Below the pieces are notes generated by a model that did no database searches, was not told the DNA's origin, and saw nothing but the letters and a program-made list of their open reading frames with translations. A DNA stretch of 64,000 bases, taken from positions 992,001 through 1,056,000 of the forward strand of contig NC_015672.1 of assembly GCF_000218625.1 (NCBI RefSeq), read 5' to 3'. This stretch comes from Flexistipes sinusarabici DSM 4947 (GTDB lineage Bacteria > Chrysiogenota > Deferribacteres > Deferribacterales > Flexistipitaceae). Within the stretch, counting starts at the first letter, position 1. Every line of letters starts with the position of its first letter. Below are positions 45,143 to 58,089 of this stretch, in pieces. Both the position numbers and the translations under genes were made by a program.

Positions 45143-46310
45143 TGATGCTGAACGGTTAAAATATGAATTTAAGCGTATAGGTGTGGATGAATACGCCTTT
45201 AAAATGGCAGGAAAGGGGAAATCTCTGAATATAAAAGTCAAGGATCTCATTCCCGCCCAGGCCAATATTATCAAGCAGGAATCGCTGGCTGCAGGTATGG
45301 ATGCTGCTGTCAGCAGGGGAACCGTTGGTTGTAATGTAAACAAAACTGATCTTCTTTTGATGGGTAACACAATACAGTATAAGCGTTTGATTGACAGACT
45401 TAAAGTTCAACCGTATTCTTTAAAGTTATTTGCTGAAGAACTGTTTAACTTTTTGGACAAGAAGAAAAATAGGATGTTGGTTACTCCATCAGGTGAGTTG
45501 GCTCTCGATGAGCCTGAGATTATGGGAATCCTTAATGTTACCCCTGACTCATTCAGTGACGGCGGTGATTATTTTTTGCATACCGACTATAGGCGCCGTA
45601 TAGATGAAATAAAAGACGCCGGTGTTAAGGTTATCGATATTGGGGGAGAATCATCCCGACCGGGTTCGACCCCTGTGGATGCGGAAACGGAAAAAGAGAG
45701 GATTGCCGGTGCTGTTGAATATGCTTTGAGCAGCGGGTTAAAGGTATCTGTTGATACGTATAAATCGGCAGTTGCCAAAGATGTGTTGGAAAAAGGCGCA
45801 GATATAATTAACGATATCAGCGGTTTCAAATTTGACCGGGATATGCCGAAAGTGTGTGCGGATTATGGTGCAGCCGTGTGCCTTATGCATACAAGCAGTA
45901 CACCTGATAAAATGCAGCAAAAAACGGATTATGCGAATTTTCTGGAAGAAGTAAAAGCCTATTTGTTTGACTCTGCAGAAATGGCTCTAAAAGCCGGGAT
46001 AAAGGAAGAAAGTATAATCTTGGATCCAGGGTTCGGATTTGGCAAGAAACTTAATGATAATTATCTTTTGTTGAAATATCTTGATGAGTTTAAATCTACG
46101 GGAATGCCGATAATGATTGGTGTTTCCCGAAAATCTATGATAAACAGGGTTGTGGATAAACCTCCCGGTGAAACTGCACTGGCATCAAAAATTGCTGAAA
46201 CCATTGCTTTGGTTCAGGGTGCAGATATTGTGAGAACCCATGACATATCGGAAACTTTGGATATGGTTAAAATAATACGTGAATACAGGAAGGCAGATCC
46301 TGATGGTTGA
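45114..46310 (+). CDS. folP: Dihydropteroate synthase with N-terminal extension
   Basis: A protein of 398 residues, longer than the usual 280. The last 270 or so form the enzyme: [53 protein letters not shown] and GVSRKSMI. It joins 4-aminobenzoate to the pterin pyrophosphate in folate synthesis, so it uses the product of pabB and pabC. The first 130 residues match a known extension in some bacteria; its role is not clear. It overlaps ftsH by 29 bases; ftsH-folP is a common pair. Confidence 0.93.
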   Translation: MSRFLQLISNDAERLKYEFKRIGVDEYAFKMAGKGKSLNIKVKDLIPAQANIIKQESLAAGMDAAVSRGTVGCNVNKTDLLLMGNTIQYKRLIDRLKVQPYSLKLFAEELFNFLDKKKNRMLVTPSGELALDEPEIMGILNVTPDSFSDGGDYFLHTDYRRRIDEIKDAGVKVIDIGGESSRPGSTPVDAETEKERIAGAVEYALSSGLKVSVDTYKSAVAKDVLEKGADIINDISGFKFDRDMPKVCADYGAAVCLMHTSSTPDKMQQKTDYANFLEEVKAYLFDSAEMALKAGIKEESIILDPGFGFGKKLNDNYLLLKYLDEFKSTGMPIMIGVSRKSMINRVVDKPPGETALASKIAETIALVQGADIVRTHDISETLDMVKIIREYRKADPDG

Positions 46311-47088
46311 TATATTTTCCGTTGTTTCTTTGATTGATGTTCTGGATATAGCCATTATCAGCTATATTATTTACAGACTTCTTCTCCTTATTAAAGGCAC
46401 CAGAGCCTTTAATATGCTGTTCGGCATAATTTTTCTGATATTCATGTCTTTTGTTGCGAAGTATCTTGGGTTGAAAACCACCAGTTGGGTTTTGAGTAAT
46501 TTCTCCGGTTATCTGTTTCTGACAATAATAATCCTTTTTCAGCCTGAAATAAGAAGGGCACTTGCCTTTATCGGTGAGACGAAAATGTTCGGTTACCAGG
46601 GAGAAAACATTGCCCAAACCATAGATGAGATTGTTAAGGCCGCAACAATTCTTGCTAACAGGCAGATTGGGGCTTTAATTGTTTTGCAGCGTGATACAGA
46701 GTTGTCACATTATATACAGGCCGGCACAGTGCTGGATTCAGTTGTAGGAAAAGACCTTCTCATAAGTCTTTTTATTCCATATTCGCCGCTGCATGACGGA
46801 GCAGTTATCATCTCGGAAGGTAAAATAAAGTATGCCGGTTCGATTTTACCTCTCACCAAACATGAAGATATAGACAAAAAATTTGGCACAAGGCACAGAG
46901 CGGCTTTGGGAATAACGGAAGAGACTGATGCTGTAAGTATTGTTGTAAGCGAGGAAAGGGGTACAATATCTGTAGCGTATAAAGGCAATATTACCTCAGA
47001 ACTGGACGCAGATATGCTTAGGGATACATTGTATAATATTTACCAACATCCGGGTAAATCGAAGAGTAAAAAAAATGCTGCTGAATAA
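46303..47088 (+). CDS. cdaA: Diadenylate cyclase
   Basis: About 261 residues. Three N-terminal membrane helices are followed by the DAC domain with the catalytic LHDGAVII and GTRHRAALGI motifs. It makes c-di-AMP from ATP at the membrane. I place the start at ATG 46303, about nine bases after AGGAAGG; ATG 46279 is an alternative. The next genes, ybbR and glmM, form the conserved trio in which YbbR (CdaR) and GlmM modulate the cyclase. Confidence 0.94.
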   Translation: MVDIFSVVSLIDVLDIAIISYIIYRLLLLIKGTRAFNMLFGIIFLIFMSFVAKYLGLKTTSWVLSNFSGYLFLTIIILFQPEIRRALAFIGETKMFGYQGENIAQTIDEIVKAATILANRQIGALIVLQRDTELSHYIQAGTVLDSVVGKDLLISLFIPYSPLHDGAVIISEGKIKYAGSILPLTKHEDIDKKFGTRHRAALGITEETDAVSIVVSEERGTISVAYKGNITSELDADMLRDTLYNIYQHPGKSKSKKNAAE

Positions 47089-47977
47089 TATTTTTTTAAA
47101 AATTTTGAGCGTACTTTTGGCAATTTCCCTTTGGCTTATTGTTGCTACATCAGACTATGATCAAATACAGTTTAATGTCCCGGTAAAACTTATTAATGTT
47201 CCTGACAAAAAAGTTGCTGTTACTGACGAAAGTTTGATAAATGTTACACTCAACGGGCCGAGACTTGTACTGAATTCCCTTTCTTATAATGATGTGAGCG
47301 TTGAAGTGGATGTGAGCAATTTTTCCGGATATAAAACGGATTACCGCATAAAACCTTCCGACGTAAAAGTACCGTCCAGTGTGAATGTTGTCAGAATCCA
47401 GCCGGCTGAAATTACGGTTACTATAGATAAAATTATTCATAAAAATATTGAGGTGACCCCAGCTTTTATCGGTGAGCCTGCTGAAGGGTTTAAAGTGGGG
47501 AGCCTTCAGATAACACCTTCGGAAGTGGAAGTCACCGGAGCCGCTTCCACATTGAACGACATTGATTATATAGAAACTCTTCCCATTAATTTATCAGGTA
47601 AATCGGAGAAGATGAGCTACTCTGTTGGACTGAAGAAATCCAGCGGAATAAAAAAAATCGATCCTTCACAGGTGGAGGTAACTGTTATTTTTAGTGAAAA
47701 TATGGTCAAGCGAAAGCTCAGCAATATACCTGTAACGGTTGTCAAAAAAAACAAGGACTACATTTATAAACTTCTGACAAATGAGGTGGATGTTCAAATT
47801 GATGTCAGGAGCGATATTGCTGATAGTAAAGACTTGAAAAAGAGGATAAATATTTACGTTGATGTTTCACAGCTGGCCCCTGGTCAGTATTTACGGAATA
47901 TTGAATATTCTTCAGGCGAAAATATTAAAATTATTGAAATTACTCCTGGTAAGGCACGTGTGGAGGTAACAAAGTGA
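47075..47977 (+). CDS. ybbR: YbbR-domain protein, CdaA regulator-like
   Basis: A protein of 300 residues. An N-terminal membrane anchor (IFLKILSVLLAISLWLIVAT) is followed by about three YbbR-type beta repeats outside the membrane, visible through recurrent patterns such as PSDVKVPSSVNVVRIQPAEI and PSEVEVTGAAS. In Firmicutes such proteins (CdaR) regulate CdaA. It overlaps cdaA by 14 bases and glmM by four. Confidence 0.88.
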   Translation: MLLNNIFLKILSVLLAISLWLIVATSDYDQIQFNVPVKLINVPDKKVAVTDESLINVTLNGPRLVLNSLSYNDVSVEVDVSNFSGYKTDYRIKPSDVKVPSSVNVVRIQPAEITVTIDKIIHKNIEVTPAFIGEPAEGFKVGSLQITPSEVEVTGAASTLNDIDYIETLPINLSGKSEKMSYSVGLKKSSGIKKIDPSQVEVTVIFSENMVKRKLSNIPVTVVKKNKDYIYKLLTNEVDVQIDVRSDIADSKDLKKRINIYVDVSQLAPGQYLRNIEYSSGENIKIIEITPGKARVEVTK

Positions 47978-49335
47978 GAAAATATTTCGGTACGGACGGA
48001 GTCAGAGGGAAGGCCAATGTTTTTCCCATGACTTCTGAATTTGCGCTTTTGCTGGGTAAAGCGGTGGCACAGACATTTAAAAACGGTAACAAAAAGCATA
48101 AAATTGTTGTGGGAAAAGATACAAGAATCTCCAGTTACATGTTTGAAAATGCAATTGTCTCAGGTATTTGTTCAATGGGTGTTGATGCCATAATGCTTGG
48201 AGTTCTTCCCACTCCGGCTATTGCTTTTATTACCAGAAGCCTGCGGGCTGACTCCGGTGTTGTGATTTCTGCATCACATAACCCTTATGATGATAACGGC
48301 ATTAAATTTTTCTCCAATACCGGTTTCAAGCTGAATGATGATATTGAAGCGAAAATAGAGAATATAATAGACACTGAGGACTTTAATGAAAGTTCAAGTG
48401 AAGTGGGAAAAGCATATCGTATAGAAACGGCAATCGGCCGTTACGTGGAGTATACCAAAGGAACGTTTGATAAAAATTATGATTTAAAAGGCCTGAAAAT
48501 TGTGCTTGATTGTGCCAATGGAGCCACATATAAGGTTGCTCCCATGGCTTTTGAAGAACTGGGTGCCGAGGTGCATGTAATAGGTGACGATCCGGACGGT
48601 TACAACATTAATGATAACTGCGGCGCTGTCCACCCTGAAAGGGTTGCCGAAAAAGTTGTTGAACTCGGGGCTGATTTGGGAATTTCATTTGACGGCGACG
48701 GAGACAGAGTGATTTTTGCCGATGAAAAGGGAAATATAGTTAACGGAGACCATATCCTCGGAATATGCGCACAGTATATGCATACCAGAGGTTTATTAAA
48801 CGGTAATACTGTTGTAGCAACGGTGATGAGCAATATTGGTCTGGAGAAGACATTACAGGGACTTGGAATAGATTTTATCAGAAGCGGAGTTGGAGACAGA
48901 TATGTTATTGAGGAAATGCTGAAAGGTGGTTATAATTTAGGGGGTGAGCAGTCCGGGCACATTATTTTCAGCGACTATAACTCAACCGGTGACGGTATGA
49001 TCAGCGCGTTTCAGCTGCTCAGGGCTATGGTAAACGAAAATAAACCTTTAAGTGAATTGGCTGCTTTTGTAGAGATATGTCCTCAGGTGTTAAAGAATTT
49101 TGCCGTCAGCAGCAAAGTGCCTATTGAGAATCTTAAAGAAACAAGACGTATGATAGATGATTATGAAACCAAATTCAACGGAAAAGGGAGGATACTGGTA
49201 AGATATTCCGGAACTGAGAATAAACTCAGGGTTATGGTTGAAGGTGAAGATTTAAATTTTATAAAAGGAATTACAGAAGAAGTGGGGCTAAAGGCTGTGG
49301 ATGAAATAAATAAAAATTTTGCAGGAAAAATCTGA
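47974..49335 (+). CDS. glmM: Phosphoglucosamine mutase
   Basis: A protein of 453 residues, standard length. It begins RKYFGTDGVRGKAN, has the active phosphoserine loop ISASHNPYDDNGIKFF, the metal loop FDGDGDRVIF and the sugar-binding GGEQSGHIIF, then the phosphate-binding RYSGTENKLRVMVEG. It makes glucosamine-1-phosphate for peptidoglycan and lipopolysaccharide. The start is GTG, overlapping the ybbR stop by four bases. Confidence 0.96.
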   Translation: MRKYFGTDGVRGKANVFPMTSEFALLLGKAVAQTFKNGNKKHKIVVGKDTRISSYMFENAIVSGICSMGVDAIMLGVLPTPAIAFITRSLRADSGVVISASHNPYDDNGIKFFSNTGFKLNDDIEAKIENIIDTEDFNESSSEVGKAYRIETAIGRYVEYTKGTFDKNYDLKGLKIVLDCANGATYKVAPMAFEELGAEVHVIGDDPDGYNINDNCGAVHPERVAEKVVELGADLGISFDGDGDRVIFADEKGNIVNGDHILGICAQYMHTRGLLNGNTVVATVMSNIGLEKTLQGLGIDFIRSGVGDRYVIEEMLKGGYNLGGEQSGHIIFSDYNSTGDGMISAFQLLRAMVNENKPLSELAAFVEICPQVLKNFAVSSKVPIENLKETRRMIDDYETKFNGKGRILVRYSGTENKLRVMVEGEDLNFIKGITEEVGLKAVDEINKNFAGKI

Positions 49336-50054
49336 TGATAAAGCTTGGTGTAAACGTTGATCATGTGGCCACTCTGAGACAGGCCAGACTTATAAAAGAG
49401 CCGGATCCGGTGGAAGCGGCAGTGTGGGCGGAGCATGCAGGTGCTGACGGAATAACGGTACATCTCAGGGAAGATACAAGGCATATTCAGCACAGAGATG
49501 TTTCACTGCTGAAAGATATATTAAAGACACGATTAAACCTTGAAATGTCTGTGAATCATGAAATAGTGGAATTTGCATGTGAGATAAAGCCTTATATGTC
49601 AACACTGGTTCCTGAAAAAAGAGAAGAACTGACCACCGAAGGCGGCCTTGATGTTATAGGCAACGAAAAAGAGCTCTCGGAGGCGCTAAAGCGCTTAATC
49701 AATAATAATATAAAGGTGAGTCTTTTTATCGATCCGGATATACAGCAGATAAAGGCAGCAAAAAATCTTGGTGTGAATACCGTTGAGCTGCATACTGGTT
49801 CTTATGCCGAAGCTGAAGATGATGAGCAAATTTTGTTTGAACTGCAGAAACTGATAAAGGCAGCAGAATTCGCAAAGGATTCAGGAATGGTGGTTAATGC
49901 CGGGCACGGCCTGAACTACAGGAATACAAAGGAGCTTTGCCGGAATATTCCGTTCTTGAATGAACTTAATATAGGTCATTCGATTGTTGCCAGAAGTGTG
50001 TTTACAGGGATATGTGAGGCGGTAAAAGAAATGAAACGTCTTATAGGCGAATAA
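49335..50054 (+). CDS. pdxJ: Pyridoxine 5'-phosphate synthase
   Basis: A protein of 239 residues. It begins LGVNVDHVATLRQAR and has VHLREDTRHIQHRDV, NLEMSVNHEIV, VSLFIDPD and AGHGLNYRN, all typical of PdxJ. It makes pyridoxine phosphate from deoxyxylulose phosphate and aminoacetone phosphate. Its start shares one base with the glmM stop. The pdxJ-acpS order is widely conserved. Confidence 0.96.
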   Translation: MIKLGVNVDHVATLRQARLIKEPDPVEAAVWAEHAGADGITVHLREDTRHIQHRDVSLLKDILKTRLNLEMSVNHEIVEFACEIKPYMSTLVPEKREELTTEGGLDVIGNEKELSEALKRLINNNIKVSLFIDPDIQQIKAAKNLGVNTVELHTGSYAEAEDDEQILFELQKLIKAAEFAKDSGMVVNAGHGLNYRNTKELCRNIPFLNELNIGHSIVARSVFTGICEAVKEMKRLIGE

Positions 50055-50401
50055 ATGATGATCGGTTGCGATATAGTTGAAATCGAAAGAATTAAAAATG
50101 CATACACTAAACTAGGGGATTCGTTCTCCGACAGGGTACTTTCCGAAAGGGAAAGAGAAATTTTTATACAAAAAAAAAGAAGTATGAGTTTTCTCAGCGG
50201 ACGTTTTGCGGCCAAGGAGGCCGTTTCAAAAAGCTTGAAAACGGGGCTTGGAAAACTTGGACTTAAAAATATAGAAATCTTGGCCGGTGAAAACGGAGAA
50301 CCGGTTGTTTATTTAAACGGGAATAAAGCAGATATGGAGGTTTCCATCTCTCATTCGAAAAATATGGCTATGGCTGTTGCCATAAAAAACAGAGGAAATA
50401 A

Positions 50402-50405
<4 letters not shown>
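50055..50405 (+). CDS. acpS: Holo-[acyl-carrier-protein] synthase
   Basis: A protein of 116 residues. It has the start GCDIVEIERIKNAY, the metal site GRFAAKEAVSKSL and the end SISHSKNMAMAVAI. It transfers phosphopantetheine from CoA to apo-ACP. It directly follows pdxJ with no gap and overlaps kdsB by four bases. Confidence 0.95.
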
Positions 50406-53527
<3,122 letters not shown>

Positions 53528-53531
<4 letters not shown>

Positions 53532-54490
53532 AAATTAAAGAAATTGCTCAGAAAACGTTAAGAATAGAAGCAGATGCCATCTATCGCCTTGCTGACAGGA
53601 TTAATGATGATTTTGAGAGGGCAGTGGAAATACTGATGAGCTGCAAAAGCCGTGTTGTTGTAACAGGAATGGGCAAGTCCGGTATAATAGGGAAAAAAAT
53701 TGCCGCCACTTTATCTTCCACCGGCACCCCATCGCTGTTTCTGCACCCGGCTGAGGGTGTTCACGGAGATTTGGGGATGCTTATGAAGGGTGATGTTGTC
53801 ATTGCTATCTCCAACAGCGGCGAAACCGAGGAAATTGTTTCAATACTTCCCATTATAAAACGGTTTAACGTTCCAATAGTTTCCCTTGTTGGCAGAATGG
53901 ATTCCACTTTGGCAAGACGGAGTACCTGTGCAATTGATGCTTCTGTAGAGAAGGAAGCCTGTCCGCTTAACCTTGCTCCCACTGCAAGCACAACCGTTGC
54001 GTTGGCAATCGGGGATGCTCTTGCTGTTGCCCTGCTTGAAAAACGAGGATTTAAAGAAGAAGATTTTGCCGTATTCCATCCTTCCGGCTCTCTCGGGAAA
54101 AAGCTTCTGTTAAAAGTTGGTGACTTATACCATACAGGGGAGGAAGTCCCGGTTATCAATGAGAATGAACTTATTTCAAAAGCTGTAATCGAGATGAGCA
54201 GCAAAGGTTTTGGCTGCACATCAGTGGTTGATAATGACGGGAAACTTGTTGGAATTATTACTGACGGTGATTTAAGGCGTTCCCTGGAAAAATACCAAAA
54301 CATTTTTGATAAACCTGTTTACCAGCTGGCAACGAAAAACCCCAAAACGATTTCTCCGGATGCTCTGGCGGCAAAAGCACTGCAGATTATGGAGGAATTT
54401 TCAATTACCACAATTTTGACGGTTGATGATAATAAGCACCCGACGGGTATTATACATTTACACGATATTCTGAGTGCAGGGATTGTGTGA
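53528..54490 (+). CDS. kdsD: Arabinose-5-phosphate isomerase
   Basis: About 320 residues. The SIS domain has VVVTGMGKSGIIGKKIAATL, HPAEGVHGDLGM and ISNSGETEEI; two CBS domains follow (DLYHTGEEVP onward). It makes arabinose-5-phosphate for KdsA. I start at ATG 53528, which overlaps the kdsA stop as ATGA; ATG 53507 is possible but lies inside kdsA with no better site. Confidence 0.95.
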
Positions 54491-54984
54491 TGATAAAGAT
54501 TCTGATTATGGATGTGGACGGAGTTCTCAGCGACGGGAAAATTATATATGATGAGACCGGCAAAGAGATAAAAAATTTTGATGTAAAAGACGGTTTTGGG
54601 ATAAATATGGCAAGAAAAGCCGGGTTGCAGTTGTGTATTATTTCCGGCAGGAAGTCAAAAGTTACTGAAATGAGAGCCAGAGAGCTGCTGATCGATGATG
54701 TCTATCAAGGGGTTGAAGATAAACTGGATACATTTAAAAAAGTAATGCACATTAAAAACTTACTTCCTGAAGAGGCCGCATTTATAGGTGATGATCTGAA
54801 CGATATCAGGTTGATGAATGCCGTGGGTTTTTCAGCTGCAGTTGCTGATGCATCAGAAGAAACCAGGAAAGCAGCGAAAATTGTGCTGGAAAATAAAGGC
54901 GGCAGCGGTGCAGTGAGGGAATTCGTTGAAAAAATATTAAAGTTAAATGGTTTATGGGAAAAAACGTTAAGCTTGTATTATTGA
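54490..54984 (+). CDS. kdsC: 3-deoxy-manno-octulosonate-8-phosphatase
   Basis: About 164 residues, a small HAD phosphatase without a cap domain. It has the nucleophile motif IMDVDGVLSDGKI, the KDGFGINMARKAGLQ segment, IISGRKS and the late FIGDDLNDIRLMNAVG. It removes phosphate from Kdo-8-phosphate. The ATG at 54490 shares a base with the kdsD stop; a GTG lies three bases earlier. Confidence 0.95.
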   Translation: MIKILIMDVDGVLSDGKIIYDETGKEIKNFDVKDGFGINMARKAGLQLCIISGRKSKVTEMRARELLIDDVYQGVEDKLDTFKKVMHIKNLLPEEAAFIGDDLNDIRLMNAVGFSAAVADASEETRKAAKIVLENKGGSGAVREFVEKILKLNGLWEKTLSLYY

Positions 54985-55499
54985 TTATGTTCTTATTAAT
55001 TATTCTTTTATCGGTTGTCTATTATTCAACCCGGGATGATAAAAATAAGCTTGAAAAGATTGATATTGCAAAGAATAATTTGGTAATAAAGAATTTCGAT
55101 CTCAGCAAAAATCTGACGGACAGCCAGGGTTTTTACAGAGTGACAGCGGCCATCGCAAAGTTTGATAAAGATATGGGGAAATCAGAACTTGATAACTGCT
55201 CTATAGAATATAAAACAGATAATACATCTGCAACGTTTCATGCTGCAGAATGTACATATTGGGTGGATAAAAAAATTGTGTTAGAAGGTAGTGTAAATGG
55301 TCAAATAAACAGTGTAAAAATAAATACAGATGATAACGGCGTATTTAATTACTACTTTGACAATGCTTCAGGAATTATTAAAAACGGTGTGGAAGTTCAT
55401 GGAAACAATATTATTATTACTTCCGAAAAGGCATTAATGTCCAGGTCTAACCGCACTATTGAATTTATAGACAATGTAGAGGTTGATTATGCATATTAA
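54954..55499 (+). CDS. lptC: Lipopolysaccharide export protein LptC
   Basis: A protein of 181 residues. One N-terminal membrane helix (LVLLIMFLLIILLSVVYYST) is followed by a beta-jellyroll-like domain with LVIKNFDLS, GFYRVTAAIAKFD and the late ALMSRSNRTIEFIDNVEV. The sequence is diverged, but the position between kdsC and lptA is the conserved one. It passes LPS from LptBFG to LptA. It overlaps kdsC by 31 bases. Confidence 0.88.
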   Translation: MGKNVKLVLLIMFLLIILLSVVYYSTRDDKNKLEKIDIAKNNLVIKNFDLSKNLTDSQGFYRVTAAIAKFDKDMGKSELDNCSIEYKTDNTSATFHAAECTYWVDKKIVLEGSVNGQINSVKINTDDNGVFNYYFDNASGIIKNGVEVHGNNIIITSEKALMSRSNRTIEFIDNVEVDYAY

Positions 55500-56013
55500 G
55501 AAATTATCTGTATTATTTTTTATTATTGTCTGTATCTCTGTTGCAGGTGCAGCTCAAAACAAGGTTAAGATTGAGTCCGATTCTCTAAAGTATTTCGGTA
55601 ATAGGAATGTATCGTACTTCAGTGGTAATGTGTTTGTAAAAAGTGATAATCTGACAATGCATTCGGATAATATGAGTGTTTACTTCAATGATAACAGAGA
55701 ACCGGAAAAGATAGTTGCACAAGGTAACGTAAGTATCACTAAACAGGAGTTGTACGCATTGTCCAATAAAGCTGAAATGCTGATGAATGAGAATGTGATA
55801 AAACTGTCCGGAGATGTCAGAGTCTGGCAGGGGGAAAATTATCTTGAAGGTCAACAGGTAATCATATACAATGATGAAAATCGGATTGAAGTGAAAAAAA
55901 GTGACAAGAGCAGAGTAAAAATTATTTTCTATCCGGATCAAAAGGGGAAATCTATTGTCAATACAGGCAAACCATCTGAAAAAGAGCTACAAGAAAAGGA
56001 CGGTAGTAGATAA
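55489..56013 (+). CDS. lptA: Lipopolysaccharide transport periplasmic protein LptA
   Basis: About 174 residues. A signal peptide (LSVLFFIIVCISVAGAAQ) precedes an OstA-type domain: VKIESDSLKYFGNRNVSYFS, GNVFVKSDNLTMHSDNMSVY and a second repeat with GNVSITKQELYALSNKAEM. It forms the periplasmic bridge for LPS. GAGG lies six bases before ATG 55489. It overlaps lptC by 11 bases. Confidence 0.92.
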   Translation: MHIKKLSVLFFIIVCISVAGAAQNKVKIESDSLKYFGNRNVSYFSGNVFVKSDNLTMHSDNMSVYFNDNREPEKIVAQGNVSITKQELYALSNKAEMLMNENVIKLSGDVRVWQGENYLEGQQVIIYNDENRIEVKKSDKSRVKIIFYPDQKGKSIVNTGKPSEKELQEKDGSR

Positions 56014-56695
56014 CGTAACATTAAAAGTCGACAAAGGCGAAATTGTCGGCCTGCTCGGCCCGAACGGTGCAGGCAAAACAACCACTTTTTACATGATAGT
56101 GGGTATTGTTAAATCTGATGAAGGCAGCGTAGTTCTGAATGACTCCGATATTACCCATGACGCAATTCATAAGAGAGCAAAAAGAGGAATAGGATATCTC
56201 CCCCAGGAGCCATCAGTTTTTCGTAAACTTAAGGTATATGAAAATATAGCTGCAGCTATTCAGCTTAAATTTCCTTCAAAAACCAAAACAAGATCCGGTA
56301 AAAGAATGATCAGAGAAAGAGTTGAGAAACTAATCGAAGACTTCGGGCTTGAAAAAGTAGTTGATTCTTACGGGTATTCACTCAGCGGCGGAGAACGCAG
56401 AAGAGTTGAAATTGCAAGGTGTATGAGTATTGATCCTGAATTCATTTTGCTGGATGAGCCGTTTGCAGGTATTGACCCGATATCTGTAGCTGATATACAG
56501 AATATGATATTTAAACTAAAAGAGATGGGAATAGGTGTTCTTATTACTGATCATAATGTAAGAGAAACTTTAAAAATTACAGACAGAGGCTATATTATAT
56601 ATGAAGGTAATGTTCTTACAGAGGGCGTTCCTGAAGAAATAATAAGCCATAGGGAAGTTATTAACAGGTATCTTGGCGAAGGGTTTTATTTATAA
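55955..56695 (+). CDS. lptB: LPS export ABC transporter ATP-binding protein LptB
   Basis: A protein of 246 residues. Walker A is GPNGAGKTT, the signature is LSGGERRR, Walker B is FILLDEPFAGID and the H-loop is LITDHNVRE, with the LptB-typical GYLPQEPSVFRKL. The start is TTG at 55955, with GGGG seven bases before it. This places it 59 bases inside lptA, an unusually deep overlap, but the residues from the start (ANHLKKSYKKRTVVDNV) fit the family. lptF and lptG are not in the window. Confidence 0.94.
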   Translation: MSIQANHLKKSYKKRTVVDNVTLKVDKGEIVGLLGPNGAGKTTTFYMIVGIVKSDEGSVVLNDSDITHDAIHKRAKRGIGYLPQEPSVFRKLKVYENIAAAIQLKFPSKTKTRSGKRMIRERVEKLIEDFGLEKVVDSYGYSLSGGERRRVEIARCMSIDPEFILLDEPFAGIDPISVADIQNMIFKLKEMGIGVLITDHNVRETLKITDRGYIIYEGNVLTEGVPEEIISHREVINRYLGEGFYL

Positions 56696-56696
56696 T

Positions 56697-58088
56697 ATGC
56701 AAAACACAAAAATGGGTCTGACGCTTGAAAACAAGCTTTCACAGAAATTAATGATTACTCCTCAAATGAAGCAGTCGTTAAATCTGCTTCAGATGCCTGT
56801 TGTGGAGCTTCTGCAGGAAGTTAACAGTATTCTGGAAGATAATCCTGTTATTGAGGAAATGGAAAGCAAACAGGAAGAAGAATATTTTGAAAAAGATGAA
56901 TTCCTTGAAGACTTGAAAAAGGTTGAATGGGATGATTATTTTCAAAACGATGAATGGTATTATTTGCCACGTGATGATGAAGAGGTAAATTTTGAAAAAT
57001 TTGTAAGCAGCAATGAAAATCTATATGAGCATTTGTTGTTTCAGCTCACCATTTCGGATGTCAGTAAAGAAGTGAAACGAGCAGGGGAATATATTATAGG
57101 GAATATTACGGAAAATGGTTATTTTACGCTGGACCCATCTGTTGTTGCAGACGAGATAAATATTGGTGTGGATGTTGTAAATGAAGCACTAAGTGTAATC
57201 AGGGAGTTTGATCCGACAGGGATAGCCCAGACAAATCTTAAGGACTGTATTTTGAAGCAACTTCACAGTTTCGATATTAATCCTAACGATATAGATTTCA
57301 TTGCAGAGATACTGGACAATTATGAGGAAGAAATAATTATAGGCGATTTTAATAAGGTTGCTGAGACTTTGTCTATTGATATGGAAAGTCTTGAAAAGCT
57401 TTTTGGATATATTAAAATGACAGATCCCAAGCCGGGGTTAAAGTTTTCTTCTGCTGCAAGATATGTGGTTCCCGATGTGTATATTGTGGAAAGAGACGGT
57501 TTTTTTGATGTTGTTTTGAATGAAGAGGGGTTTCCTCCCATAAAGCTGAACAGCTATTATGTTAAGTTGCTCAAGAATGACAGCCTTGACAGCAATACCA
57601 GGGAATATGTGGAAGAGAAGGTAAAAAATGCACTTTGGCTGCTGAAAAGTCTCAATCAGCGTAAAAAAGCTATTCAGAGAGTGGTGGAGGAAATTGTAAA
57701 AAAACAGTATGATTTTCTTAAAAAAGGGAAGGAATTTCTGAAACCGCTGAAGCTTAAAGATATCGCAGAGGCCACCGGTTTGCATGAATCCACAGTCAGC
57801 AGAGTCACATCAGGAAAATATGCCATGTGCACACATGGGGTTCTTGAATTGCGCTCCTTTTTTATTAAAGGGATCGAATCGGAAAATGGTGAAATTTCTA
57901 CAATGAACATAAAAATGCAGATCAGGGAACTCACAGAGAATGAGCCGAAAGAAAAACCGTACAGTGATCAAAAAATTGTGGAAATTTTAACAAAAAAGGG
58001 TATAAAGATTGCAAGGAGAACTGTGGCTAAATACAGGGAAAGTATGAACATCCCTGCTAGATCAGAAAGAAAAAGGAATAGGAGGTAA
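56697..58088 (+). CDS. rpoN: RNA polymerase sigma-54 factor
   Basis: About 463 residues. The activator-contact region LTLENKLSQKLMITPQMKQS is at the start, followed by an acidic stretch, the core-binding region with FDPTGIAQTNLKDCI, the helix-turn-helix with LKDIAEATGLHESTVSRVT, and the RpoN box ARRTVAKYRES. It directs polymerase to -24/-12 promoters that need enhancer activators. ATG 56697 follows the lptB stop by one base; ATG 56712 is a possible alternative. I found no convincing sigma-54 promoter in the window. Confidence 0.95.
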   Translation: MQNTKMGLTLENKLSQKLMITPQMKQSLNLLQMPVVELLQEVNSILEDNPVIEEMESKQEEEYFEKDEFLEDLKKVEWDDYFQNDEWYYLPRDDEEVNFEKFVSSNENLYEHLLFQLTISDVSKEVKRAGEYIIGNITENGYFTLDPSVVADEINIGVDVVNEALSVIREFDPTGIAQTNLKDCILKQLHSFDINPNDIDFIAEILDNYEEEIIIGDFNKVAETLSIDMESLEKLFGYIKMTDPKPGLKFSSAARYVVPDVYIVERDGFFDVVLNEEGFPPIKLNSYYVKLLKNDSLDSNTREYVEEKVKNALWLLKSLNQRKKAIQRVVEEIVKKQYDFLKKGKEFLKPLKLKDIAEATGLHESTVSRVTSGKYAMCTHGVLELRSFFIKGIESENGEISTMNIKMQIRELTENEPKEKPYSDQKIVEILTKKGIKIARRTVAKYRESMNIPARSERKRNRR

Positions 58089-58089
58089 T

